This document shows positions 52,435 through 61,475 of a stretch of DNA of 64,000 nt, in pieces. Where the stretch lies: assembly GCA_002293535.1 (NCBI GenBank), contig DBDK01000005.1:68738-132737 (forward strand), given 5' to 3'. Below the pieces are notes generated by a model. It was not told the DNA's origin, did not search any database, and saw only the letters and a program-made list of their open reading frames with translations. Position numbers and translations under genes: made by a program. This DNA is from Alistipes sp. UBA934. GTDB lineage: Bacteria > Bacteroidota > Bacteroidia > Bacteroidales > Rikenellaceae. Numbering within the stretch: the first letter of the stretch is position 1; each line of letters starts with the position of its first letter.

Positions 52435-53195
52435 TTCAAAAAATTTGGAGCAACACTATCGCGCGTAATTTGATTTTGGCCGTGTGTGCCATCGGGATTT
52501 TTATAGGCATCAGTGCGCTGACACTGAGTATTTTAACTCGTCACAATCAACAAAAACCCGTGCCCGATTTTGTCGGTGTTCACATTTCGGAGGTCAGGAA
52601 TCTGGCCCACCGTGCACACCTCGAACTGGAAGTGACCGACTCGATCTGGGCAGCCGGCTATCCGGGTGGAACAGTTATCGAACAGCTACCGACGGCCGGC
52701 ACGGAGGTCAAAAACGGGCGACGAGTGTTCGTGATCGTCACTTCGCATCAACAAAAAATGGTTCCGGTACCTTATGTTACAGGATTCAGCTTGCGACAGG
52801 CCAAGAATATGATCGAGATGGCGGGACTGGAAATCAGAGACTTACACTACGTTCCAAATATCGCCACGAACAATATCCTTGCCGAGCTGGCCGGTCGTGA
52901 CACCATTCGTCGCAACTCGAATCGACGACTTGAAGTAGGTTCCGGAGTCACACTGGTCGTGGGCCGCTCCGCCGATGCGCCGTGGGTCGCTGTGCCTGCA
53001 GTTGTCGGATTGCCGCTGAGTGAAGCCAAAGGTCGGCTTTGGGAGCGCGGATTGAACGTCGGCGACATCACACGCGGGGCAGGAATAAACCTTGTGAATC
53101 AGAAAGATGCACACGTTTCCGGACAATCGATGGCTGCTGGCAACGAGGTCGAACTCGGAACTCGTGTGTCGCTTTCCATTGCTCTCGACGAATGA
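52431..53195 (+). CDS. PASTA-domain membrane protein
   Basis: A 254-residue protein with one N-terminal membrane anchor (about 13-36) and three PASTA repeats outside: about 43-105 (VPDFVGVHISEV), 112-178 (VPVPYVTGFSLRQA) and 187-252 (VAVPAVVGLPLSEA). PASTA domains bind muropeptides or beta-lactams in kinases and penicillin-binding proteins; here there is no kinase or transpeptidase. A stand-alone PASTA protein before rluD is common in Bacteroidetes. It overlaps mqnE and rluD by 4 bases each. Confidence 0.88.
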   Translation: MIQKIWSNTIARNLILAVCAIGIFIGISALTLSILTRHNQQKPVPDFVGVHISEVRNLAHRAHLELEVTDSIWAAGYPGGTVIEQLPTAGTEVKNGRRVFVIVTSHQQKMVPVPYVTGFSLRQAKNMIEMAGLEIRDLHYVPNIATNNILAELAGRDTIRRNSNRRLEVGSGVTLVVGRSADAPWVAVPAVVGLPLSEAKGRLWERGLNVGDITRGAGINLVNQKDAHVSGQSMAAGNEVELGTRVSLSIALDE

Positions 53196-54268
53196 CAGAC
53201 GAGGAAAAATATGATGATGGTCTCGGTGGAGAGGGCGATGAACTCTTTGAGCACTTTGCACTGACAGCAGACAAAGGCCAGTCGCTACTGAGGATAGATA
53301 AGTTACTGACACACAGAATGGAACACGTCTCACGCAGTCGAATACAAACGGCTGCTGAAAGCGGGAACATACTGGTGAACGGCATAGCGGTCAAGTCCAA
53401 TTATAAGGTCAAGCCCGGCGACCGAATCCAAATCGTAATGCCGTATCCGCGGCGAGAGATCGAAATTATCGCCGAAGATATTCCGCTCGACATCGTTTAT
53501 GAGGACGACGACCTGATAATTGTCAATAAACCGGCGGGACTGGTGGTTCATCCAGGTCACGGAAATTACAGCGGCACATTGGTGAACGCATTGACTTGGC
53601 ACCTAAAGGATTACGAGCTTTTCCAACAGGGTGATATGCGTGCAGGACTCGTTCATCGCATAGACAAAAACACCAGTGGCCTGTTGGTCATCGCCAAAAA
53701 TGAGACATCTCACGCGCGCCTTGCAAAACAGTTTTTCGACCATACAATAGAAAGGCGATATGTCGCGCTGGTGTGGGGAAATCTGCCTGAGGACGAGGGT
53801 ACGATAACCGGTAATATCGGCCGCAGCCACCACGACCGGCTCAAAATGGCGGTGTTTCCGGACAACCCTCACGGCGAGACTGAAGGCAAACACGCAGTCA
53901 CACATTACAGAGTGCTAAAGCGTTACGGCTATGTGACACTGGTCGAACTGCGGCTCGAAACCGGTCGCACCCACCAAATACGCGTCCATATGGAGCATAT
54001 CGGTCATCCGCTGTTTAACGACGAGCGCTATGGTGGTGACAGAATACTGAAGGGAACGACGTTCAGCAAATACAAGCAATTCATAGATAACAACTTCGCC
54101 TTGATGCCCCGCCACGCTCTCCACGCCCGTTCACTGGGATTCGTACATCCGACATCACGCACCGAAATGCACTTCGAAAGTCCCCTGCCGCCCGATTTTC
54201 TGGCCGTAATAGAAAAATGGGATAGCTACGTGGCCCCGCATACTCAAAACAAAACCAGCGCTTTTTAG
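53192..54268 (+). CDS. rluD: 23S rRNA pseudouridine synthase RluD-like
   Basis: A 358-residue pseudouridine synthase. An S4 RNA-binding domain (about 30-90, with RIDKLLTHRMEHVSRSRIQ) precedes the catalytic domain. The catalytic aspartate is D158 in LVHRIDKNTSGLL, and GRTHQIRVHMEHIGHP is the second family block. It probably modifies helix 69 of 23S rRNA. The ATG at 53192 overlaps the PASTA stop. Its last codons form the 5' arm of a terminator whose loop contains the stop codon. Confidence 0.92.
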   Translation: MTDEEKYDDGLGGEGDELFEHFALTADKGQSLLRIDKLLTHRMEHVSRSRIQTAAESGNILVNGIAVKSNYKVKPGDRIQIVMPYPRREIEIIAEDIPLDIVYEDDDLIIVNKPAGLVVHPGHGNYSGTLVNALTWHLKDYELFQQGDMRAGLVHRIDKNTSGLLVIAKNETSHARLAKQFFDHTIERRYVALVWGNLPEDEGTITGNIGRSHHDRLKMAVFPDNPHGETEGKHAVTHYRVLKRYGYVTLVELRLETGRTHQIRVHMEHIGHPLFNDERYGGDRILKGTTFSKYKQFIDNNFALMPRHALHARSLGFVHPTSRTEMHFESPLPPDFLAVIEKWDSYVAPHTQNKTSAF

Positions 54269-54289
54269 GAGCGCTGGTTTTGTTTTGAG
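54243..54289. terminator. Bidirectional terminator overlapping the rluD stop
   Basis: A perfect 20-bp inverted repeat (54243-54262 with 54270-54289) with a 7-base loop that holds the rluD TAG. The stem core is CCAGCGCT/AGCGCTGG and the outer part is A/T-rich in both directions, so it can end both the mqnE-rluD and the aldolase transcripts. Confidence 0.9.
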
Positions 54290-54301
54290 ATAAATAATAG
54301 A

Positions 54302-55294
54302 TCAAGCCTTCCCGGCGCTACCGAGGACGTGCTCGCACTTGTGCATATAGAGCTTCTTGAGCTCGTCACGAGCCGGGCCCAGATACTTGCGAGGATCGAA
54401 TTCGGCGGGCTTGTCGTGGAATACCTTACGGATTTCGGCAGTCATAGCGAGACGGCCATCCGAGTCGATATTGATCTTGCAAACAGCCGACTTGGCAGCC
54501 TTACGAAGCTGATCTTCGGGAATGCCGATCGCATCTTTCAGCGCGCCGCCATACTCGTTGATCATCTTAACATACTGCTGAGGAACGCTCGAAGCGCCGT
54601 GCAACACAATTGGGAAACCGGGAATGCGACGTTCGATCTCTTCGAGAATGTCGAAGCGAAGAGGCGGCGGGACCAGAATACCCTCGGCATTGCGAGTGCA
54701 CTGTTCGGGCTTGAATTTGTTGGCGCCGTGCGAAGTACCGATCGAAATAGCGAGTGAATCGACGCCTGTGCGGGTAACGAAGTCGATAACCTGATCGGGC
54801 TCGGTGTAGGTGTGATGCTCGGCCGAAACCTCGTCTTCCACGCCGGCCAACACGCCAAGTTCGCCTTCTACGGTCACGTCATACTGATGAGCGTAATCGA
54901 CAACTTTCTTCGTCAAAGCTACGTTTTCTTCATAAGGAAGGTGCGAACCGTCGATCATAACGGACGAAAATCCCATATCTATACAGCTCTTGCACAGCTC
55001 GAATGAATCGCCGTGGTCGAGGTGAAGCGTGATAGGAATATTTTTGCCAAGTTCCTTAGCATACTCGACAGCACCCTGGGCCATATAACGCAGGATGGTT
55101 TGGTTGGCATATTTGCGCGCACCGCTGGAAACCTGAAGGATAACGGGTGAAGAGGTCTCGACGCACGCTGCCACGATAGCCTGCATCTGCTCCATATTGT
55201 TGAAATTGAACGCGGGAATGGCATACTTGCCTTCGATGGCCTTTTTGAACCCCTCGCGGGTATTCACCAAGCCTAACTCTTTGTAAGAAATCAT
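54302..55294 (-). CDS. fbaA: Class II fructose-bisphosphate aldolase
   Basis: A 330-residue zinc-dependent aldolase of glycolysis and gluconeogenesis. Zinc and catalytic motifs are present: ITLHLDHGDSFELC, SSVMIDGSHLPYEEN, VEGELGVLAGVEDE, SIGTSHGANKF and VLHGASSVP. The subclass is the class IIA/B intermediate common in Bacteroidetes. It lies downstream of hexokinase on the same strand but has its own promoter box in the 61-base gap, and ends at a strong bidirectional terminator. Confidence 0.94.
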   Translation of the reverse strand: MISYKELGLVNTREGFKKAIEGKYAIPAFNFNNMEQMQAIVAACVETSSPVILQVSSGARKYANQTILRYMAQGAVEYAKELGKNIPITLHLDHGDSFELCKSCIDMGFSSVMIDGSHLPYEENVALTKKVVDYAHQYDVTVEGELGVLAGVEDEVSAEHHTYTEPDQVIDFVTRTGVDSLAISIGTSHGANKFKPEQCTRNAEGILVPPPLRFDILEEIERRIPGFPIVLHGASSVPQQYVKMINEYGGALKDAIGIPEDQLRKAAKSAVCKINIDSDGRLAMTAEIRKVFHDKPAEFDPRKYLGPARDELKKLYMHKCEHVLGSAGKA

Positions 55295-55323
55295 AGTCTA
55301 ATTGGGTTTTGAAATTTGATGCA

Positions 55324-55331
55324 CAAAGATA
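55324..55331 (-). promoter_or_regulatory. -7 box of the aldolase gene
   Basis: TATCTTTG on the minus strand, 29 bases before the aldolase ATG. The -33 region is A/T-rich without TTTG. Confidence 0.5.
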
Positions 55332-55355
55332 TTAAATAATTTTAATTTCAGGCAC

Positions 55356-56591
55356 TTAATCGAAAACTATTTTACCCGAAGGAGACAGAGCCGAGATAGC
55401 AGCGCCGATAAGGTTTGCTTTTTTGATTTCGGCGTGAATCGTTACCGCGACACCCTTAGGCAAAAGAGTTTCGAGTTCCCTGGCAACGATGTCACGGTAA
55501 GGAGTACCACCCTTACCGTCTTTACCCCAGAACACACTGCCCTCAGCGGCAAGACAAATCTTTTTAGCCTGAGGATTTTGCCCGACGATGACCTGCGCCA
55601 AACCGACAACCGACGCAGCGACTAATTTGGCCGAACGTTCGTAAATCCAACCGGCTACCTTAGCCTGTTCGGGATCGTACTTCTGAGGATTATTGACCAT
55701 ATCGGCAAGATCCCCACCATCAAAGTCGTGCTTGATCTTTTCGCACATAAACACCGTCTTGAACAACTCGCTAATGTATTTGCCGGAGACAGCCTTCTCG
55801 AATCTGTGAAAATCGCGGTTGCTGGACATTGCGTCCACCAGTCCGTCAATAACAGTCAGATACGGAGGATTGAAGTTTCCCGATTCCAAATTGATGGGAA
55901 TAGTGCCGGTGCTACCGGGATTATTGAGTTTGTCGATCTTATCCAAACGCATCTGGACAGCCATATTGTTACCGGTACCGACAATAAGACCAATGTAGGA
56001 ATCATAACCTGTAGAGTCCAATCCGGCAAACAGGCTGGCGACAGTGTCATTAATCACTTTAATATCGGTAAATTCGGTGTTGATTCCCTGATATTTATTC
56101 AAATAATTGACGAAAGGCCTTCCAAGAGGCTTGTTAATCATATCGGGAATGTCGATCCCTTTTGCAAACTTCAACACGACGGCATCGCCATTGAGACGGG
56201 AAGCGGTCTCGTAAGAGAAACAAAAGCCGATGCGCGTTACCGAGCTGTCGAGAACATCTCCCAACTCAACGATCGTGGCAGCCATCTCCTGAAACAAATC
56301 GTCGCGATTGAATCCATCCGTAGCCTTGTCATCCAATAACTTCGTTGCAGGTTCACCAAGTACGGTGGGCACACCGCCTTTAAACTCCACGACAGCGGCC
56401 CTGAAGTTGTTACCACCCCAATCCAATGCGAGAACCTTGCCATCGGGAATGTCTTTCGGGGGATTGATATATGTAGGAATTGCAGCAATTTCCCGATTTT
56501 CTTTTTTCAGACCCTCCTCTATTTTTTCTTTAAGCGAAGTGGCGATCTTGTTCAACTCCTCGGTCGTCAGATCAAAAATATTGTTTTTCAT
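55356..56591 (-). CDS. Hexokinase (eukaryote-like family)
   Basis: A 411-residue hexokinase of the HK1/HK2 type rather than the bacterial ROK glucokinase type. The phosphate-1 loop is LALDWGGNNFRAAVVEF, the catalytic segment is KVINDTVASLFAG (aspartate in NDT), and the second phosphate loop is GLIVGTGNNMAV. AEGSVFWGK lies near the C-terminus. It would phosphorylate glucose or related hexoses. It is divergent from fumarase, with interleaved promoters, and upstream of aldolase. Confidence 0.9.
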   Translation of the reverse strand: MKNNIFDLTTEELNKIATSLKEKIEEGLKKENREIAAIPTYINPPKDIPDGKVLALDWGGNNFRAAVVEFKGGVPTVLGEPATKLLDDKATDGFNRDDLFQEMAATIVELGDVLDSSVTRIGFCFSYETASRLNGDAVVLKFAKGIDIPDMINKPLGRPFVNYLNKYQGINTEFTDIKVINDTVASLFAGLDSTGYDSYIGLIVGTGNNMAVQMRLDKIDKLNNPGSTGTIPINLESGNFNPPYLTVIDGLVDAMSSNRDFHRFEKAVSGKYISELFKTVFMCEKIKHDFDGGDLADMVNNPQKYDPEQAKVAGWIYERSAKLVAASVVGLAQVIVGQNPQAKKICLAAEGSVFWGKDGKGGTPYRDIVARELETLLPKGVAVTIHAEIKKANLIGAAISALSPSGKIVFD

Positions 56592-56613
56592 ATTACTTGG
56601 GGTTTAGGTTTTA

Positions 56614-56644
56614 CAAAGATACGAAAAAGCGTTATCTTTGCAAA
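56614..56644 (-). promoter_or_regulatory. Promoter of the hexokinase gene
   Basis: On the minus strand, TTTG (56644-56641), 19 bases, TATCTTTG (56621-56614). A full consensus match, 22 bases before the ATG at 56591. The divergent fumarase -7 box lies inside it. Confidence 0.75.
56633..56640 (+). promoter_or_regulatory. -7 box of the fumarase operon
   Basis: TATCTTTG on the plus strand, 23 bases before the ATG at 56664. The -33 position (about 56609-56612) is T-rich but not TTTG. It sits between the boxes of the divergent hexokinase promoter. Confidence 0.6.
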
Positions 56645-56663
56645 ACGAAAAATCACAACCACT

Positions 56664-58268
56664 ATGAGTCAATTTAAATATCAGGAGCCCTTTCCGCTGG
56701 GGCCGGACACAACGGAATACCGATTACTGACGAATACCTACGTATCGGTGGAGGAGTGCGGCGGAAGGCGAATTTTGAAGGTCGAACCCCAAGGGCTGGA
56801 GATGCTTGGCCGTGAGGCGTTTAATGACGTTTCATTCTATCTTCGCGCCGAACATTTGCAGCAACTTCGTTCGATTTTGGACGATCCCGAAGCGACCGAT
56901 AATGACAAATTTGTGGCCTACACTATGCTTCTCAATCAGGTTGTTGCGGCGGAAGGCGAGCTGCCTACCTGTCAGGACACCGGAACGGCCATCGCGGTTT
57001 GCAAAAAAGGCGAGGATGTATACACCGGTGTGGATGATGCCGAGTTTATTTCACGCGGCGTGTTCGAGACCTATGCCGAACGCAATTTGCGTTATTCTCA
57101 GGTAGTTCCACTGACGATGACCGAGGAGAAAAATAGCGGCACAAACCTCCCCGCGCAGATCGACATTTACTCTACACCGGGATCTGTATATTCGTTTTTA
57201 TTCATCACAAAGGGTGGGGGATCGGCCAACAAAACCTTTCTTTATCAGCAGACCAAGGCCCTGTTGAACGACACCTCGCTCGAAAATTTCTTCCGCGAAC
57301 ATATCCGCGATCTGGGTACTTCGGCCTGTCCGCCATATCACCTTGCGATCGTCATCGGGGGTACTTCGGCAGAGGCCAACCTTGCGGCGGTCAAAAAGGC
57401 GTCGGCCCACTATTACGATAATCTGCCCACCTCAGGAAACGAGGGTGGACGGGCGTTTCGCGACTTGGAATGGGAGGCACGCATCAAACAAATCTGCATA
57501 GACAGCGGTATCGGAGCTCAGTTCGGAGGCAAATATCTTGTTCACGACGTGAGAGTTATCCGCCTGCCGCGCCACGCCGCCTCGTGCCCCGTAGGGATGG
57601 GTGTGAGTTGTGCGGCCGACCGAAATATCAAGGCCAAAATCGACGAAAAAGGAATATGGCTCGAAGCGCTGGAGAAAAATCCATCGCGCTTCCTGCCAAA
57701 AGAGGCTCCGTATCTTGCTCCGGCCGTGGATATCGACCTCGACGAAGGGATGGACAAGGTGCGCGAAACCCTGTCGAAATACCCGATCAAAACCAGACTG
57801 AATCTTCGCGGCCATATGATCGTGGCGCGCGACATTGCCCACGCACAGATCAAAAAGATGATCGACGAGGGCAAACCGATGCCGGAATATTTCAAAAGAC
57901 ATCCCGTTTATTATGCAGGCCCGGCCAAAACTCCGGCAGGAATGGCTTCTGGTAGCTTCGGCCCAACGACAGCAGGCAGGATGGATCCCTATGTGGATTT
58001 GTTTCAAAGCCTCGGCGGTTCGCTGGTGATGGTGGCAAAAGGAAATCGCACTCAGCAAGTTACGGACACCTGCAAGAAACACGGTGGATTCTACCTCGGT
58101 TCTATCGGCGGCCCGGCCGCGATTCTTGCCAAGGACAGCATCAAGAAAGTGGAAGTGATTGATTTTCCGGAACTTGGGATGGAGGCCGTGCGCAAAATCT
58201 ACGTCGAAGATTTTCCCGCGTTCATCATCGTGGATGACAAAGGCAACGACTTTTTCGCTACTAAATGA
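56664..58268 (+). CDS. fumA: Class I (iron-sulfur) fumarate hydratase
   Basis: A 534-residue oxygen-sensitive fumarase that interconverts fumarate and malate. The probable [4Fe-4S] ligands are C103 (PTCQDTGT), C222 (GTSACPPYH) and C308 (HAASCPVGMG). The alpha and beta parts are fused in one chain, with GHMIVARDIAHAQIKK and YYAGPAKTPAGMASGSFGPT in the C-terminal part. It fits the fumarate-producing branch of anaerobic Bacteroidales. batD starts inside its stop (ATGA). Confidence 0.94.
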   Translation: MSQFKYQEPFPLGPDTTEYRLLTNTYVSVEECGGRRILKVEPQGLEMLGREAFNDVSFYLRAEHLQQLRSILDDPEATDNDKFVAYTMLLNQVVAAEGELPTCQDTGTAIAVCKKGEDVYTGVDDAEFISRGVFETYAERNLRYSQVVPLTMTEEKNSGTNLPAQIDIYSTPGSVYSFLFITKGGGSANKTFLYQQTKALLNDTSLENFFREHIRDLGTSACPPYHLAIVIGGTSAEANLAAVKKASAHYYDNLPTSGNEGGRAFRDLEWEARIKQICIDSGIGAQFGGKYLVHDVRVIRLPRHAASCPVGMGVSCAADRNIKAKIDEKGIWLEALEKNPSRFLPKEAPYLAPAVDIDLDEGMDKVRETLSKYPIKTRLNLRGHMIVARDIAHAQIKKMIDEGKPMPEYFKRHPVYYAGPAKTPAGMASGSFGPTTAGRMDPYVDLFQSLGGSLVMVAKGNRTQQVTDTCKKHGGFYLGSIGGPAAILAKDSIKKVEVIDFPELGMEAVRKIYVEDFPAFIIVDDKGNDFFATK

Positions 58269-60103
58269 GGCAACTGATACTCACCATATTAGCTTTGTGG
58301 ACGGGAGCGTTTTCAGCGTTCGCACAGGAGAGTGTAACTTTCGATGTGGCTGCTCCTACAGCAGTTGGAACGGGTGAGTTGTTTCGTATCGAGTTCGTCG
58401 TCAATGCTGTCAAGGATGTGGTCTTTACGCCGCCTGCGATCGAGGGTCTGGAGGTGATGGCAGGCCCTCAGGAATCACGTAGCACCAGCACCCAGATGGT
58501 AAACGGCAACTTCACTCGTACTGAAACCACCACCTATACATATATCCTTCAGGGATTTACGGCAGGTTTACACACCATTTCCGCAGCCAGTGTTTCCGTC
58601 AAAGGAACGACCTATTCTACGCGTCCTATTACCATCGAGGTAGTGGGTGAGGCACCTCAGAGTGGAGTAGGGCAGGCAACTTCACAGGGTGGTGCAACGC
58701 AGGGTTCCCAAGGCCCTTCACCGATCTCGGCTGACGATGTCCTTGTTCGCGCAACGGTTTCTCGTACGGACGTTTATAAGGGCGAACCTATTGTCGTGGC
58801 GCTTAAGCTCTTTTCGCGCGTACCGATCGGTGGTCTGAGCGATCTGAAGTTGCCCGCCTTCAACGGTTTTTGGCAACAGGATATCAGTCCCGCTGAACCT
58901 CCTGCACCAACGCGCGAAACCGTCGGCGGTAAAGTTTACGACACCTGGACTTTGAAGGAGTATCTGCTTTATCCTCAGCAGTCTGGCTCACTGATGGTGG
59001 AGCCGTTCGACGCCCAAATAACCGTGCTTTTGCAAACCCAAACAAGCTCGCCACGCAACATTTTCGATGAACTGATGGGTCTCGCCGGTGCAGGTATTCA
59101 GGAGATACCCAAACATATTGTTTCTCAAGGAGTTAAAATCAACGTTCGCGATTGGCCTGCCGGTGCCCCTGCAAGTTTCGACGGCGCCGTAGGCGAGTTT
59201 ACGCTCGAAACTACGCCCCCGGCGAGTGCAATGAAAGCCAACGCCTCGGCTACCTACACACTCAAGCTCAGCGGCACGGGTAACTTTCCACTAATTCGCG
59301 CACCAAGATTGGAACTTCCACAATCGTTTGAACAATACAACGTTACAACCTCCGATAACACTCGCCACACTACACAGGGTACCAGTGGTTATCGTGAATT
59401 TGCCTACCCGTTCATTCCGCGTTCGGACGGACTTTACACTATTCCGGCCATCGAATTTTCGTTCTTCGACCCACGACAGGGACGCTTCGTGACCTTGGCA
59501 TCACGCGAAATGTCGCTCGAAGTCGCCGCCGATTCCACCTCCATTTCGACCTCCGGTGGCCTTATGAGCGGTATGTCGAGAGAGGAACTCAAAATTTTCG
59601 GTCAAGACATCCGCTTCATCAAGCGCGGCTCGCCAAACTTGCGACCCAAAGGCAGAACTTTCCTGTGGAGTCCGCTCTACATCGTCTCGGCATTCCTCAT
59701 CACTGGGATATTCGCTGGTGCACTCATATTTTTACGCCGCTATGTCCGGAATATGCAAAGCGACCGGTTTGTACGTAATAAGCGCGCTAACAAGGTAGCT
59801 CTCAGGCGTTTTCGTGCTGCCGAAACAGCAATGGGTCGTGACGATAAGGGAGGTTTTTATGATGAAATGCTCAAGGCACTGTGGGGCTATATGTCTGATA
59901 AGCTTGATATTCCGATGGCAGATCTGGGCAAAGAACGCATTCGAGAGGAGTTGTTCGAGCGTGGCGTGTCCACTGAACAGGCCGACGAATATATCCGCAT
60001 AATTTCAGAGTGCGAACAGGCGCAGTATTCGCCCGTTTCGAGCTCAAAAATGAGCGAACTTTACCGCGAAGGGATCGCGATCGTATCCCAAATGGAGCTA
60101 TGA
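58265..60103 (+). CDS. batD: BatD-like protein
   Basis: A 612-residue membrane protein: signal peptide (about 1-20), beta-sandwich repeats starting VTFDVAAPTAVGTGELFRIEF and GLEVMAGPQESRSTSTQMVNG (in part), and one membrane helix near 480-500 followed by a helical cytoplasmic tail. This is the BatD (oxygen tolerance) family. In Bacteroides the bat genes usually sit with moxR, batA and batB; here only batD and batE follow a fumarase gene. It overlaps both neighbours by 4 bases. Confidence 0.88.
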   Translation: MRQLILTILALWTGAFSAFAQESVTFDVAAPTAVGTGELFRIEFVVNAVKDVVFTPPAIEGLEVMAGPQESRSTSTQMVNGNFTRTETTTYTYILQGFTAGLHTISAASVSVKGTTYSTRPITIEVVGEAPQSGVGQATSQGGATQGSQGPSPISADDVLVRATVSRTDVYKGEPIVVALKLFSRVPIGGLSDLKLPAFNGFWQQDISPAEPPAPTRETVGGKVYDTWTLKEYLLYPQQSGSLMVEPFDAQITVLLQTQTSSPRNIFDELMGLAGAGIQEIPKHIVSQGVKINVRDWPAGAPASFDGAVGEFTLETTPPASAMKANASATYTLKLSGTGNFPLIRAPRLELPQSFEQYNVTTSDNTRHTTQGTSGYREFAYPFIPRSDGLYTIPAIEFSFFDPRQGRFVTLASREMSLEVAADSTSISTSGGLMSGMSREELKIFGQDIRFIKRGSPNLRPKGRTFLWSPLYIVSAFLITGIFAGALIFLRRYVRNMQSDRFVRNKRANKVALRRFRAAETAMGRDDKGGFYDEMLKALWGYMSDKLDIPMADLGKERIREELFERGVSTEQADEYIRIISECEQAQYSPVSSSKMSELYREGIAIVSQMEL

Positions 60104-60864
60104 AAGGTTTGATTATAAGCCTGTTATCATTATTGGCAGTGCCATCGGTGGCAGCTGCCGGGCCCGATACAGACTCTCTTTGGAACGAGGCAGGCACAGC
60201 CTATTATGCAGGTGATTTCACCTCAGCAGCAGCACTTTACGACTCCATTGAGCAGACGGGTCAAGTCAGTGCCCACCTCTATTATAATAAAGGTAATGCG
60301 CTGTTCAAAATGGGAAAGATCGGCGAGTCTATTTTGTATTATTCTAAAGCTGAGCTACTTGCGCCTGGTGACGACGATATTCGCCACAACCTCGCCATAG
60401 CAACCGGTCTCACTCATAATCGCATAGATCCAGTACCGGAATTGTTTCTGAAGCGTTGGATCCGCGGTGTCGCAGCGATTATGAGTGGTAACGCCTGGGC
60501 TACTATATCACTGATACTCTTTGCTCTAACCTTGGCAGGAGTGTTACTTTATCTGTTGCCGCTCCCTGTTCACGCTCGCCGTGCCGGATTTTTTGGTGGT
60601 ATCGCTTCGCTGACGCTTTTGGTTTTTGCTTTCTCGTTCGCGCAAAGTGCTTATAATGAGGCTAAAAATCCTTCGGCGGGCATTGTCACGACTCTTTCGG
60701 CAGCGGTCAAAAGTTCGCCCGACAGCTCAGGCAAAGACCTTTTTGTGCTCTTTGAGGGCGACCGCGTCGAGGTGCGTGACGCCTTGGGCGAGTGGAGCGA
60801 AATCACGATCGCAAACGGCAATCGCGGCTGGATCCGCTCCGGCGCAATATCTCTTATTGACTGA
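60100..60864 (+). CDS. batE: BatE-like TPR protein with SH3-like tail
   Basis: A 254-residue exported membrane protein: signal peptide (about 1-20), TPR helices (LWNEAGTAYYAGDFTSAAALYDS and LYYNKGNALFKMGKIGESILYY, in part), two membrane helices (about 130-150 and 165-185) and a C-terminal SH3-like domain (FVLFEGDRVEVRDALGEWSEI). This is the usual BatE layout. Its role, with BatD, is an envelope complex of uncertain function. Its start overlaps batD by 4 bases and recR starts on the last base of its stop. Confidence 0.85.
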   Translation: MKGLIISLLSLLAVPSVAAAGPDTDSLWNEAGTAYYAGDFTSAAALYDSIEQTGQVSAHLYYNKGNALFKMGKIGESILYYSKAELLAPGDDDIRHNLAIATGLTHNRIDPVPELFLKRWIRGVAAIMSGNAWATISLILFALTLAGVLLYLLPLPVHARRAGFFGGIASLTLLVFAFSFAQSAYNEAKNPSAGIVTTLSAAVKSSPDSSGKDLFVLFEGDRVEVRDALGEWSEITIANGNRGWIRSGAISLID

Positions 60865-61475
60865 TGTCCAAATTGTTAGATGACGTTGTTCGCGAACTTT
60901 CCCGTCTTCCGGGAATCGGTCGCCGCACTGCTCTGCGTCTTGCGATGCACATTCTGCGTCAGCGTGAGGATGACGTTGCCTCGATGACCCAGGCGATCGA
61001 CGATTTCCGTACGGGGATTCGTCATTGTGCACGGTGTAACAATCTGTCTGACAATGAATTTTGCGAAATTTGCAGTGACCCTAACCGCGATCACTCCACA
61101 ATTTGCGTGGTCGAACAGGTCGGCGATGTGATGTCGATCGAAAAAACCGGGCAGTTTCGCGGTCTCTACCACGTGCTCGGCGGGGTGATTTCGCCAATGT
61201 CGGGCATTGCACCGAGCGATCTCAAAATAGATCTGCTAATCAACAACATAGCTGCCGGTGGTGTGCACGAAATTATTTTGGCCATAAGCACTACGGTCGA
61301 AGGAGAAACCACTCTGTTTTACATTTTGAACCGCCTCAAACAATTTAACGACCTGAAAATCACTACTATCGCCCGCGGGATTGGTTTTGGCGACGAGATT
61401 GAGTATGCCGACGAACTGACGATTTCCCACGCCCTGTTGAATCGTCGCGAAGTTGAACCTCCGGCAGGGGTTTGA
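60864..61475 (+). CDS. recR: Recombination mediator RecR
   Basis: A 203-residue DNA-repair protein that works with RecO and RecF to load RecA. The helix-hairpin-helix LSRLPGIGRRTALRLAMHIL is followed by the C4 zinc motif (HCARCNNLSDNEFCEICSD) and a TOPRIM domain beginning TICVVEQVGDVMSIEKTG. The start overlaps the batE stop by one base (TGATG). Its final 110 bases are also the antisense of the rnr 3' end, so the RecR C-terminus and the RNase R tail are encoded on opposite strands of the same DNA. Confidence 0.95.
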   Translation: MSKLLDDVVRELSRLPGIGRRTALRLAMHILRQREDDVASMTQAIDDFRTGIRHCARCNNLSDNEFCEICSDPNRDHSTICVVEQVGDVMSIEKTGQFRGLYHVLGGVISPMSGIAPSDLKIDLLINNIAAGGVHEIILAISTTVEGETTLFYILNRLKQFNDLKITTIARGIGFGDEIEYADELTISHALLNRREVEPPAGV

